Source of the DNA: Schoenoplectus triqueter
Taxonomy: Eukaryota > Streptophyta > Magnoliopsida > Poales > Cyperaceae
Direction of reading: 5' to 3'
Length of the DNA: 29,738 nt
NCBI GenBank assembly: GCA_964058805.1
Contig: CAXKVV010000377.1
Coordinates: 1-29,738 of the forward strand
Position 1 is the first letter of the stretch. Each line of letters begins with the position of its first letter. Both the position numbers and the translations under genes were made by a program. A model generated the notes under the pieces. The model ran no database searches. It had not been told where the DNA came from and saw only the letters and a list, made by a program, of their open reading frames with translations. Shown piece after piece: positions 1 to 10,021 of the stretch.

Positions 1-1440
1 ATTATTCGATTCGTTCGATTTGGATTTCCAATTCTACATTATCTTGTGACCGCACAAATAATTTGCATGTCGGTCTCAGATTTTCGTCGAATTAATTGAT
101 GGGTGTTAATTAGGATGGCATTTAACGGAACACATGTAAGGTCTTTTATGTTGATTTTTTTTAAAAAAAAAAGTAACACCTGCTAATTATGGGATTCAGA
201 CAAGTCAGAAGAGTAAAAAAAATGAAAGCAAGTGTTAACTATGTAGAGTAATTTGATATTTCCCTATGAATTATTCTTATATATTAAAATGTTGTGCATT
301 TCTATTAAATCAGTTATGGGAAGTATATTGTTAATAAATGATCATGGACCTAATCGGGTGTAACAATTTGAGCCTCGAATAATTTTTTTCTTTAATAATT
401 CAGAAATAAAACAATTACTTTTAGAACATCTCCATCCTTCAAATATCAGTAGATGATTCTTTTTTCTTTTCTTTTTTTGCTTTTTGTATTCCATAGCATA
501 CAGGTTCTGATCATTATCACTCAATTTATTTTCATCTGTGAAAGAGTCATATCTTAGATGAGTTAACAATTTTGTAATCCTAGACAAAAAAAAAACACTA
601 ATTGTCAGTAATAGGTTCAACATGACGTTTTAGTCAGATTGCCAGATTAATAATCGCTCAATATTTCTTTAATGAAAGTCGCAATCACTATTTGTAATCT
701 TTAGTACTTTAATAATTTGGATCATAATAATTGTACATCACATATCTAGAGTTGGATCAAATTTTACTTAGAGCGAGTAATTGAGTAGTGTTTAGTGAAT
801 TATTTACGTGCCAAATACATGTACATGTCATAATAACTCACAAGCAAGTTCGCTCTGGTCAATATAAGAAAAGCTAATAACTCCTTCAACATAGATCAGA
901 CTTGGTGTTTTATTTCATTGCTGACATCCCTAATTGAACATGTTTCGTAGAGCAATGCTCGGTCCCCTTTGGAGATGTAGGAGCCATCATTTTTTTTTTT
1001 ACTTCTCTTTACATGCCATTTGTCAGTATGACAAGATTTTATCCCTTTGGCTTTAGGTCCACCTTTATTATTAAGGTCATTAATTTCCTCACAGTCTAGG
1101 CACTTTAACCATCTTTTTTTTTATATATATAATATAAAAAGGTGTTGTTTACAACTTTACATGTATTGTATTTTTAGAACATACTTTGTTACTCATTTTT
1201 GTCATTAATTTTAAGATTTCGAAATAAAATGCATCCATCCAAACTAACTTCTTTAAAAAAATGTTAGCGTGATCAAAGGCAAACGAAAGGAAGAAGAGCT
1301 CATTCGAAACTTTTTTTTTGGAAGTCGCGTTATGAAATGTCATTTAATTCAAGAAATTTGTGCGGAAGAAAATCCATACCGAGTTACGTTAAGAATTCTC
1401 TATTTGAGATCTAAAGCACTGATCTTGTTAATTTTCACTA
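1..1440. other. gene-free AT-rich intergenic DNA
   Basis: No open frame here resembles a known protein. The frames that exist are short, low-complexity and rich in Lys, Ile, Phe and Leu, as expected from AT-rich non-coding DNA. I see A/T homopolymers and no tRNA-like cloverleaf, clear inverted repeat or promoter with a following gene. Confidence 0.6.
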
Positions 1441-1639
1441 ATATTATTTTAAAATTTGACAATCAAATTTAAAATCCAAATTATTAATCTTGTTAATTAA
1501 TTTTCATGATAAAACACAGGTGGTGTCATTATAGATATAACATAATGAATAAATCTAATAAATTATGATTAATTAATTATTTTGCATCCATTTAATTATC
1601 TTTTGATCTAATATAAAATATTAGATATCTCAAAATTTA

Positions 1640-1880
1640 CGAACCACATCTATCATGAAAATTAATAAAAATAATGTTTTAATTTCATAAATGGGTGTCA
1701 AATTTTCAAAAATATAAATTAAAAAAATAAATTAATGATATCTCGTGTTCTAGCATGGAACCACTCAACTAAATTTTTATTGAGCAAAACTAAAAGAAAT
1801 TAAAAAGGGACTTTTCGGAAATGCAGTGGATTCAGTACTGACTTAATAAAACTCATTTAGCTCTGCCATTTATGGAAAGT
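1640..1880. repeat. module X, copy 1 (diverged direct repeat)
   Basis: This stretch recurs at 3160-3385, about 1505 bases downstream. Shared landmarks in the same order are a TATCAAATTTT-like start, ATATAAATTAATGA, an ACTCA/TAAATTTTT block, TTTTCGGAAATGCAGTGGA, and CTCATYTAGCTCTG followed by CATTTATGGAA. The copies differ by many substitutions and small indels, so the duplication is old. No coding potential is visible and the class is unknown. Confidence 0.6.
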
Positions 1881-2062
1881 ACGCGTGTGTGTTTTCTCTT
1901 GAAGTGGATCGATCGAGTCTAGCTACTTAATATTTTATTGAAACAAAAAAAAGGTTTACGAAATAGAGGGCAAAGTAAGAGGGACTAGATGTTTTATTTT
2001 TTGTTTCAACGTGTGACTTCATCATCTTCTTTTTATTTATTTAATTTTCTTTTTGTCTCGTT

Positions 2063-2612
2063 TAAGATTGAACAATGACAATTGAGCCTGACCACATTAA
2101 TATTTTTAATACATAAAAATATTAGTTTTTAAACTTTTTAAATATATCACATTATTATTTTTCTTCATCATTGAAATTTTTTTTTCATCTTTTTAAATCC
2201 AAAAGTTCATATAAAATAATTTTTCTCCTTATTTAAAATAATATGTGTAATATACTTAAGATGAAATTTAACTCTTAAAATTATTCAACATTTTGATATG
2301 ATCCTTTGTAGATTATTGTAGATTATTATGTATTTAATTATAATATTTATTATTATAATCATCATTATGACTTAGCATTTAAAAATATTAAATCTATTTT
2401 TTAAATGTAAAATTTTATAAAAGATAGTTAAAATTATATATTATTAATTATTTATTTGAGGACTCTATTATCGAGGTGAAGTACAATTTATAGTTCTAAT
2501 TTTGTTAAAGATTGAAAAACAATAACTGGTCACAGAGTTCCTGACAACATTAATATTTTGTTAAAGATTGAACAACAGCAACTGATCACAAAGTGCCTGA
2601 CCACATTAATAT
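2063..2612. repeat. 56-bp tandem repeat with a detached third copy
   Basis: Two adjacent units occupy 2501-2556 and 2557-2612. Each runs from TTTGTTAAAGATTGAA through a CAAYAACTGRTCACA-like middle to CTGACMACATTAATA. A third related copy lies about 440 bases upstream at 2063-2106 (AAGATTGAACAATGACAATT ... CCTGACCACATTAATATT). The sequence between the detached copy and the pair is AT-rich and unremarkable. Confidence 0.75.
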
Positions 2613-2627
2613 TTTTTAATTCATTTT

Positions 2628-3135
2628 TCTTGAACCAACAGTTTTAATTTAATTAAAAATCAATCTATTAAATTAGAGGGTTCTAAACAATTATTTTTTG
2701 TGTGTCATAAGATGCTAACTTACTTTTTAATTTATATTTCAAGTTTTGACATTTAAATTTTAAATTCAAAGGCTTATCATATTAATTTTTATGATAAATA
2801 TATGCTAATATAATTTCAAGTTGTTTGGAGCTCATTTTATACTAGATCAACGATAACGAAATGAACTAATTTAGTTAATTATGATTGAGTAGAGTGATTT
2901 TCAAACATCAAAAATTTACAAACATATATATGTCGTGAGAATTAACAAGATCAATGATTTGAATTATGATTTTGAGTGTTAAAATCTGAAAAATAAATTA
3001 AAAATTAAATTGGCGGAAGTTTGTGACACATAAAAATAGTGACATTGAAACCCTCCTTATTAAAACTGTATTTTATTGTATAATTGATGGAGCTATAGTT
3101 GAATTTAATGCTGATCGAAGTTAAGACGTGGACGA
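2628..3135. repeat. module Y, copy 1 (tandem segmental duplicate)
   Basis: This stretch recurs at 3400-4010 in the same orientation. Shared landmarks in order are CTTGAACMAACA, TTTAATTTAATT.AAAATCAAT, TTGGAGCTCATTTTAT, CTAGATCAA, AGTTAATTATGATTGA, GAATTAT.ATTTTGAGTGT, CATTGAAACCCT and TATTTTATTGTATAA. The offset is about 778 bases at the left and 861 at the right because copy 2 carries an extra block near 3600-3670. No protein-coding signal is seen. Confidence 0.7.
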
Positions 3136-3159
3136 ATATAAAATCAACCAAAAATAAAG

Positions 3160-3385
3160 CAACATAAAAATTAATAGTTTCATATTTGTTTGAATTTCAT
3201 AATTGAGTATCAAATTTTAGAATATAAATTAATGACATCGCACACAAAAAATGATTGCATTGAAACTCACTCAATAAATTTTTCATTGAACAAAACTAAA
3301 AAAAAATGTAAAAGGAATTTTCGGAAATGCAGTGGAGTCAATTGACTTAAAAACACTCATCTAGCTCTGTCATTATGGAATTAAG
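3160..3385. repeat. module X, copy 2
   Basis: Second copy of the module at 1640-1880, ending in the shared block TTTTCGGAAATGCAGTGGA then CATCTAGCTCTGTCATTATGG. It lies directly between the two Y modules, giving the order X, spacer, Y, X, Y. Confidence 0.6.
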
Positions 3386-3399
3386 ATTTTGTTAATTAC

Positions 3400-4010
3400 A
3401 TTTTTCCTTGAACAAACATATTTAATTTAATTCAAAATCAATCTGTCAAACTAGAGGAGTGTTCTAAGTCATCTTTTTTTATGCCACAAAATACCGTCAA
3501 CTTACATTTTAATTTATATTTTAAAATTTGACATTTCAATTTCGAAATCAGATAGTTATCTTATTATTTTTTATGATAGATGCATGTTCATAAAATTTCA
3601 TGATTTAAGCTTTAAATTCTGCGTTTAGGCTTACCAGAGGCGTTAGCTCCTCCTTTCAAGGTAGAGCTTTGGAGCTCATTTTATCCTAGATCAAATGATA
3701 ATGAAATGGATGAATCAAGTTAATTATGATTGACTAATTTTTATACATTCATTTTATTATAATTTGATCCAATAAATAATGACTTCCCAACATCCGTGAT
3801 AATTAACATGATCAGTGGTTTGAATTATAATTTTGAGTGTCAAAATTTAAAATTACATTGGTGGCAGTTTGTGATACATAAAAGTGTTGACATTGAAACC
3901 CTTCCTATTAAACTATATTTTATTGTATAAGTGATGGAGCTTTATTTGAATTTAATGTTGATCAGTGGTTACTTAGAGATCAAAGTTAAGAGGTGGACAA
4001 ATATGTATTC
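3400..4010. repeat. module Y, copy 2, with an internal insertion
   Basis: Second copy of the module at 2628-3135. Near 3600-3670 it holds about 70 bases absent from copy 1, GC-richer than its surroundings and bounded on the right by AGAGCTTTGGAGCTC. Whether this is an insertion here or a deletion in copy 1 cannot be decided from two copies. Confidence 0.65.
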
Positions 4011-4029
4011 TTCGTTTGGCAGACATAAG

Positions 4030-4500
4030 TAGGGGTGTGCAAATGAATTGGTTTTGAACCGAATTATTAAATTTTTGGACTATTTGGTTTGGTTTTTCGG
4101 TTTAAAAATTTTGGTTCAATTGAAAATTTTAGCTAATTCGATTTTTATTCTTTGGTTCGGTTTTGCTTTTTCTAAACCGGATAAACTGAATAGTCCAAAG
4201 ATAATTTTATTATAAATAAGGAATATATCAAAGATAATCCGAATATATATATATATATATATGATTCTTTTTTCTTTTAAACTATTTATTTTTTCTATCA
4301 ATTTTTATAACTTTTGATATTTTTATTTCTCTTTAAATAATATAATTTTGGTTTAACCGAATAAACTAAAAAAAAACTTTGCTTTATTCGGTTAATATTT
4401 TTAGAAGTTCGGTTCAATTCATAATTTGATAAATCGAAAAAAACTACGGATGCATATAATTATTTCAGTTTGAACCGAACCAACCGTTTGCACACCCCTA
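4030..4500. mobile_element. hAT-like MITE with TAGGGGTGTGCAAA ends
   Basis: The element begins TAGGGGTGTGCAAA (4030-4043) and ends with its exact reverse complement TTTGCACACCCCTA (4487-4500). Inside, both arms are built of GGTTYGGTTT/AAACCGAACC-type blocks, so the whole 471 bp folds back. The flanking octamers are GACATAAG and GACGTAGT, which agree at 5 of 8 positions. TAGGG ends with an 8-bp duplication are typical of the hAT superfamily; the superfamily call is therefore inference. There is no transposase, so it is non-autonomous. A (TA)n run lies near 4243-4262. Confidence 0.75.
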
Positions 4501-4767
4501 GACGTAGTAAAGTCAAAACGGAGTAAAAGTTAAATCACTTTAAAGTATTGGTGTTTGATAGTAGTGAAGTAAATTGATGAAATAGTTTGTGTAAAAAGTA
4601 TTGAAATAAGAGAAATTTGATGATTTAATTTTAAAGTATCTATGAAGTTGCTTTAACTTTACGTCACTTTAAATCATTTTTTTTATATTTTAAAATATTT
4701 TAAAGTATTTAAAATAGTTTTCCTAAAACTAACAAATGGAGAATAAAATCAACAATATATATAGAGA

Positions 4768-5070
4768 GACTATTGTGAAAACGTTTGTATTTCAGCTGAT
4801 ATGTAAATTTTTCAAAAAATTTATTTTAAAATCTCAAAAAATTTAATTTATAATTTTCATTAAATTATTCATATGAAAACCTTATGGAATACAAAAATTT
4901 AGAGCATTTTGAGTTTTTAAGCTACTCTTTTAAATTAAAAAAAAATAACACTGAAAATAATAATAAATATTCAATGTTTATGTTATTTTTTTACAAATTT
5001 TAAAGAGTGACTCATAAACTCAAAATGCTCTAAATTTTTATATCCTATAAGGTTTAGCGAAGCGCCATAG

Positions 5071-5072
<2 letters not shown>
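4768..5072. mobile_element. fold-back element B0, mosaic of families A/C and B
   Basis: The ends are GACTATTGTGAAAACG on the left and GCGAAGCGCCATAGTC on the right. They resemble the family A/C terminus (ACTATGGTGCTTTG). The interior instead matches family B: the left arm has TTATGGAATACAAAAATTTA then GAGCATTTTGAGTTTTTAAG, and the right arm has the mirrored CTCAAAATGCTCTAAATTTT. The element is palindromic about a centre near 4965. It is shorter than the other B elements because the outer B arms are missing. It is flanked by ATATATAGAGAGA on the left and (CT)n(TA)n on the right. Confidence 0.65.
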
Positions 5073-5119
<47 letters not shown>

Positions 5120-5136
5120 TGTGTGTGTGTGTCCGA
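5073..5136. repeat. compound microsatellite (CT)n(TA)n(GA)n(GT)n
   Basis: A pure CT tract passes into TA, then GA, then GT, filling the gap between elements B0 and A1. The CT side abuts the right end of B0 and the GA/GT side abuts the left end of A1, giving a mirror arrangement. Confidence 0.95.
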
Positions 5137-5529
5137 CTATGATGTTTTGCAAAGCACAAAGGCGTTATGTGTTATGCATTCTATTTTTAATTTCAAGTAA
5201 AAAAATAATCGATCTGAACCATTCAATCTAATTTTCATATCAAAATCTATTAGTAAACAAAATTTTATATATTTTTTAAATTTTTTTTCTCTTTTTTTAT
5301 GAGGAGAAAATGACTTGATCTAAAAATTCTGGTTCATCCATAAATGTCGGTTCCCCCCCCCCTATCTAAATAAAAATAGCAAATGAATTCTAAAAAATAT
5401 AAAATTTAGTTTACTAATAGATTTTGATATGAACATTAGATTTAGCAGTTTGAATTGATCATTTCTAACTTAAAATTAATAATAGAGTGCAAAGCACACA
5501 ATGCTCTTGTACTTTGCAAAGCACCATAG
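5137..5529. mobile_element. fold-back MITE, family A, copy 1
   Basis: The left end CTATGATGTTTTGCAAAGCA and right end TACTTTGCAAAGCACCATAG are inverted repeats. Complementarity continues almost to the centre: ATATCAAAATCTATTAGTAA on the left mirrors TTACTAATAGATTTTGATAT on the right. The centre carries a run of ten C residues (about 5353-5362). There is no coding capacity. It is flanked by microsatellites on both sides. The second copy is at 18274-18672. Confidence 0.85.
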
Positions 5530-5536
5530 TAATAAT

Positions 5537-5574
<38 letters not shown>

Positions 5575-5575
<1 letters not shown>

Positions 5576-5945
5576 TAAAGATACCGTGAGTTTAACTCAA
5601 AAAGTATATCAAATCATCTCCAAATTTTAATTTATCATATTCATTAAATTTTTTAAATGAAATCTTATGGGATGCGAAAATTTAGAGTATTTTGAGCTTT
5701 TTAAGTCACAGTTTTTAATTTTTGAAAATCAGCTCTAAAAAAAATTCAATATTTGAAAATTATTTTAAAAAAATTAAAAATGATGACTTAAAAAGCTCAA
5801 AACACTCCAAACTTTTGCATCCCATAAGATTTTTATATAAAAAATTTAATGAGGATGATAAATTAAAATTTGGAGATGATTTGATATATTTTTTGAGTTA
5901 AGTTCACACAAGGTCTCTGTGAGCTTAAGTTCACAATATTTTTAC
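5575..5945. mobile_element. fold-back MITE, family B, copy 1
   Basis: The left end is GTAAAGATACCGTGAG and the right end reads TTCACAATATTTTTAC, its imperfect inverse. The arms are complementary over most of the 371 bp: CTTATGGGATGCGAAAATTT on the left mirrors ACTTTTGCATCCCATAAGAT on the right. (TA)n(GA)n abuts the left end and a pure (TA)n the right end. There are no genes inside. Confidence 0.85.
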
Positions 5946-5969
5946 TATATATATATATATATATATATA

Positions 5970-6379
5970 GAGCAAATCTATGTGTTCTTAAACTCACAAA
6001 ATACCTCGGTAAGTTTAGTTCAAAAAGTATACAAATGATCTCCAAATTTTTATTTTTTACTCTCATTAAATTCTTCATATTGAAATCTTGTGTGGTACCA
6101 AAATTTGGGATGTTTCGAGATTTCTAAATTACTCTTTTTAATTTTTGAAAATAATGTACTAGAATTAAATATTTTATTATTATTTTTAGAGCTGATTTTC
6201 AAAAATTAAAAACAATGAGTTAGAAAACTCAAAATATCCTAAATTTTTGTAACCCATGAGATTTCAATATGAAGAATTTAATCAGAGTGAAAAATCAAAA
6301 TTTGAAAATCATTTGATATATTTTTTGAGTTAAGCTCACGGAGACGTTCCGTGAGGTTAAGAACACCGTAGATTTGCTC
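5970..6379. mobile_element. fold-back MITE, family B, copy 2
   Basis: Terminal inverted repeats are GAGCAAATCTATGTGTTCTT on the left and AAGAACACCGTAGATTTGCTC on the right (18 to 20 bases with few mismatches). The core carries the family B blocks TTGAAATCTTGTG and CCATGAGATTTCAATATGAA in inverted orientation. The outer terminus differs somewhat from copies 1, 3 and 5 (CAAATCTA rather than TAAAGATA), so this may be a subfamily. It lies between (TA)n and (CT)n(TA)n tracts. Confidence 0.85.
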
Positions 6380-6415
6380 TCTCTCTCTCTCTATCTATAT
6401 ATATATGTATATAAA

Positions 6416-6790
6416 GTAAAGATATCATGAGTTGAACTCAAAAAGTATATCAAATTATTTCTAAATTTTAATTCATCATACTCATTAAATTTTTTATATG
6501 AAAATATTATGGGATACAAAAATTTGAAGTGTTTTGAGTTTTTAAGTCACCGTTTTTAATTTTTAAAAATCAGCTCTAAAATAATAATAAAATATTTAAT
6601 GTTTGAACATTATTTTTAAAAATTAAAAATGATGACTTAAAAAGCTTAAAATACTTTAAATTTTTTGTATCCTACAAGAATTTCATATAAAAAGTTTAAT
6701 GAGCATGATAAATTAAATTTTAGAGATGATTTAATATATTTTTTGAGTTAAACTTATGAAAAGAAAAGATTAAACTTAAATTATCTTTAT
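6416..6790. mobile_element. fold-back MITE, family B, copy 3
   Basis: The left end GTAAAGATATCATGAGTTGA matches the family. The right end (about TTAAATTATCTTTATTTTT) is more decayed, so the right boundary is uncertain by several bases. The core shows ATTATGGGATACAAAAATTT mirrored by AAATTTTTTGTATCCTACAA. It is followed by TATATATAGAGAGAGAGAGA. Confidence 0.75.
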
Positions 6791-7435
6791 TTTTATATAT
6801 AGAGAGAGAGAGATTGAGGTAGGGTACAAATCTAAACGTTACCTAGTCATTCCGGATAGGTGGATACTACGAGTCTAAAAAACTACCTCTACAAGACTAT
6901 TACTTTTTTTTTATTTACCTAGGTTTCCAGTTTCAAGCATTAAAAAGGAAGAAACAAAACAGCACAAAATAAATAAAAAACAAAAATATGATACACAGTA
7001 GTAACACAGAACATCAAAAGGCGCAAATGGCACCATACGGACTGAAAGGCAATAACTGAGCTCTAAGAAGAAAATTGCATAAACAAATTGATATAATTAA
7101 AATAGTCGCTTTCATTCATACGGGCAATCTTGAAAAGGCCTACTGTACCTATTACCAAAAATAGAAGAACATGTACAAATGATATGATGCAAATGCTATT
7201 GGCCACACACATTCCTGTTTATTAATTAATTAATGATATATTTACATGGTTCTCATGACTTCTCAACATTTATAGGCCATACTGCTCCCTGTTCCTAGCT
7301 AGGAATACGGTCAGCAACATGCTATTATTGGCTATTGATGTTACTGATGTTACATAGAGTTAAGAATCCGATCGATTCAAGAAATTTGTCTTATCTGTCT
7401 AATTTGAATCCGAACTAATTTAATTTTTTAACAAA

Positions 7436-7650
7436 ATCAAACTGATCCGATCCGATCTGAACCTGACCTGATCCGACCCGAGATCAAATGGCCTTCAATC
7501 CAATCAAAATCTATCAACGATCTGAAAAAACACAATATATAAATTGATCCGACTCGACTTGACCCTGACCCAACCCGATCCAACCCGATTTCTTCTAAAA
7601 GATCAAACTAACTCGACCCGCCGAACCCAAACCCGACACGACCCACCCGA
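7436..7650. repeat. degenerate GAYCCGA/ACCCGA minisatellite
   Basis: The stretch is made of imperfect 5 to 7-base words such as GATCCGATCCGATCTGA, GACCCGAGATC, CCAACCCGATCCAACCCGAT and ACCCGACACGACCCACCCGAC. On the minus strand this reads TCGGGTYGGRT. It is clearly more GC-rich than its neighbourhood. Such tracts are common in plant intergenic DNA and in small transposons. I could not find convincing terminal repeats around it. Confidence 0.7.
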
Positions 7651-9046
7651 CCTCTAAATGATGTATATGTTATTGGCTTTTTTTCTTTACCTAAAAGCGC
7701 CAGAATTGATCTTAAGGAAATTAAAATTTTATACTTCCGATGGACAATACAATTAAATAATCCCATATATGGATCTGATAATATATGAATTAAAACAATA
7801 AATTATATCGTGCCTGAATCCGTATTTTTAATTATTTTTAGTAAAAGAAACAAGCCGCACACATTTAATTTTAAGAAAGAGATCTATTGAGCAATTAACT
7901 AACCTCAAAATTATAATAACCGTTAAAAATGACTTTTAGTTTTCATTTCATGTACTTAAAACGTGATATATAGTTTATGTATATTACATACAAAATGTGA
8001 TAATTTTTAATGTAATTTGTTGTTCATCAAGTAAGTTTAAATTGTATGAAATCTATTATCCAAAAATTCAAACTAGCTACAATCTTTGAACATGAGTATT
8101 ATTTTTTATTTTAAGTGAAATTACCTGATTTTAGAAAGTATTTTGAAATTATGTTTTCAAATTAAGCCATTGTCAATAGGTCTCAAATCTTAATTTTAAA
8201 ACTAGCTACAATCTTCGGATCAAGTCATATTATTATTTCTGAGTTACTTTACATTAGCATATCCAACTGCTTACTACTAGTAGTAAGACATCAATTTTCT
8301 TAGAGTTCCTTTAGCCTCTTTGTAGCTTAATCCTTATGACTCGCTTCTTTAACCTCCTTCTGCACGCATGCTAATTTATATCAATTTTCTGAATTACTTT
8401 TTTAACTTTCACTTAATTATTAAGATAACTAAATATGAACTCCTTAGCACGGATTAGTATAATTCTCCTATTATTACCAAATGGGTTCGGGTTTTGAATG
8501 TTCGGATTCTGGTCAGGTCTAGTATCGGATCATTCACTTATAAGTTAAATATGGGCAGGTCTTAGTTTGTTCTTGGATTTCAGAGCAACATGGAACATTT
8601 CAACATCAACAAGGCAATTTATGCATAATTACATTAGCATATGCAATTAAGCAATTTGCCAAAACTTGATTGGGGTCTAACCCATCATATATATGAGCAA
8701 AAAGGAAAGGAAATTGACAACTGAAATTCGAATGGCATATATATAAATTAAGGTCGAATTATGTTACAGTGCAGGTCACACATTAGTCTGTTGAGATGTC
8801 AATTTGTTGGCTTTACTCTGATTCTGTCGCGATAACTATAGGCTATAAATTATTATTTTAGTTGCATGCAAAAAAAATGCGTTAGTTACAAAAAAAGTTT
8901 AATTTCTTGTATCAAACAACTAATACAGCATTTATAATTGATTTGATTTTGTGTGTGTGTAAAGTAGCAAGGTCGAAATCAAGTAACCACAATAAAGGTA
9001 ATTAATCAAATATTGAATTAAACTCATAAGGCTCAGGGGATCTAGA

Positions 9047-9093
9047 TTTTACACTGAATATATATGGTTTATATATTCAGTAAAAGTGTAAAA
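9047..9093. repeat. compact hairpin
   Basis: ACTGAATATATA at 9053-9064 is exactly complementary to TATATATTCAGT at 9070-9081, with a 5-base loop. After a bulge in the right arm, TTTTAC (9047-9052) pairs with GTAAAA (9088-9093). No gene or transposon end is visible next to it. Confidence 0.75.
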
Positions 9094-9643
9094 AGACAAA
9101 AAAAAAAAACAGGGTGAATTCACTGAATGTATATTGTTCTACTTCTTCTATCAACTATTAAGCACTATATCAAAAACCTCTAAAAGCAGGGGAGATTAAG
9201 TAAATGATGGATTTATATAGAAATTTGAATTCAAAGGCTCTTCTTAAGACTGGTATGAGTTGCAGATTGCATAAAGCAGGCTACCAATTCACAACATAGA
9301 ATTTGATGAATCAGGGGATTGCACCATGTTGGTTCTTTCAATTAGTCTGTAAGGTGTTAGCTAACCACCCCAGGCAACCAGAGCTATCAGAAAACAGGAC
9401 TGAAATATGTTGTTACTATGAAAAAGGAAATCAAATGAAAATTCTGAAAGATAAAAGAGTAGAGAAAAAGCCCACTTCTTTTTCTTAATTTCCAAATGAC
9501 AACAATGAAAAAAAATAACCTCCAAAACTACACACAAAAAAAGGGAAGAAAAACAAGCAGAGAACTGTAACATATTACTCTCCTTCTCCTTCTTCTCCTC
9601 CTTGATCGTTTTCTCAGAAGATAAATTTCATCAAACAGAAATC

Positions 9644-9910
9644 TCATCTCCTATTATGCAACGGATTTGGACCAGTTGGTACAAGCCTCTTATCATCATC
9701 TACCAAGCTATCGTTATTAGCTGCAATCCTCTTTGCCTTGACCCGTTTCACATCCATACCGACTGTACCACTGGTACCAGTGCTCAAAGCAGACCCATTA
9801 CCGAGCCTCCTCTCTCTTCCAATCTCTCTAGCAAATCCATGCAAGCTTACATATGACATGAGGAGAGCTATAGATGCCACCATCAGAACTCTCGTCCACC
9901 TCCTCTTCAT
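9644..9910 (-). CDS. CLE: CLE-family peptide hormone precursor (88 aa)
   Basis: Encodes a small secreted prepropeptide of the CLAVATA3/ESR-related family, whose processed 12-residue peptides act outside the cell as ligands for leucine-rich-repeat receptor kinases in meristem, vascular and root development. The architecture is complete. A basic start (MKRRWTR) and hydrophobic core form a signal peptide with likely cleavage after residue 27 (GFA|REI). A variable basic linker holds one NGS sequon (38-40). The C-terminal CLE motif RLVPTGPNPLHN is at residues 75-86, followed by Arg-Arg. Pro78 and Pro81 correspond to the positions usually hydroxylated. KR precedes the motif, as is common at the processing boundary. 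The reading frame is intronless, as in most CLE genes. The motif is closest to the Arabidopsis CLE8 to CLE14 and CLE19 types by eye; I cannot assign an ortholog. The start is the only Met that gives a full signal peptide. An overlapping plus-strand frame looks like a shadow. Confidence 0.93.
   Translation of the reverse strand: MKRRWTRVLMVASIALLMSYVSLHGFAREIGRERRLGNGSALSTGTSGTVGMDVKRVKAKRIAANNDSLVDDDKRLVPTGPNPLHNRR
9653..9688 (-). other. mature CLE dodecapeptide coding segment
   Basis: These 36 bases encode RLVPTGPNPLHN. Compared with the family pattern R-x-V-P-x-G-P-[ND]-P-L-H-[HN], every conserved position is present. In characterised relatives, hydroxyproline at position 7 (here Pro81) can be arabinosylated. 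Two Arg codons follow before the TGA, so a carboxypeptidase trim is expected if the active form ends at Asn. Confidence 0.93.
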
Positions 9911-9979
9911 GACCCAATGAAATCGTTAAAGAGAGGATAATATGAGTCGGAGAGACGGTGTGGTTAAACTGCGTGTGTG

Positions 9980-10021
<42 letters not shown>

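Larger units (their letters stand above)
6815..9600. other. gene-free intergenic DNA upstream of the array and downstream of the CLE gene
   Basis: I found no convincing gene. Two local structures are listed separately (7436-7650 and 9047-9093). A short inverted pair GAGGTAG/CTACCTC lies at 6816-6822 and 6884-6890. At 8485-8560 there are loose GGGTTCGGGT-like words related to the 7.5-kb repeat. The part nearest the CLE gene (about 9480-9640) probably includes its 3' untranslated region on the minus strand, but I see no decisive polyadenylation signal. Confidence 0.5.

Noticed and set aside
4021..4510. Firm 8-bp target duplication for the first hAT-like element
   Set aside because: GACATAAG and GACGTAGT agree at only five positions, so I treat it as suggestive only.
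5863..6078. Frames with YIYIYIYI runs (also at 4116-4301 and 14906-15142)
   Set aside because: They are translations of (TA)n microsatellites and fold-back elements, not genes.
9602..9920. Plus-strand frames opposite the CLE gene (starting at 9602 and 9738)
   Set aside because: They are antisense shadows of the CLE coding sequence and its flanks, without family features.
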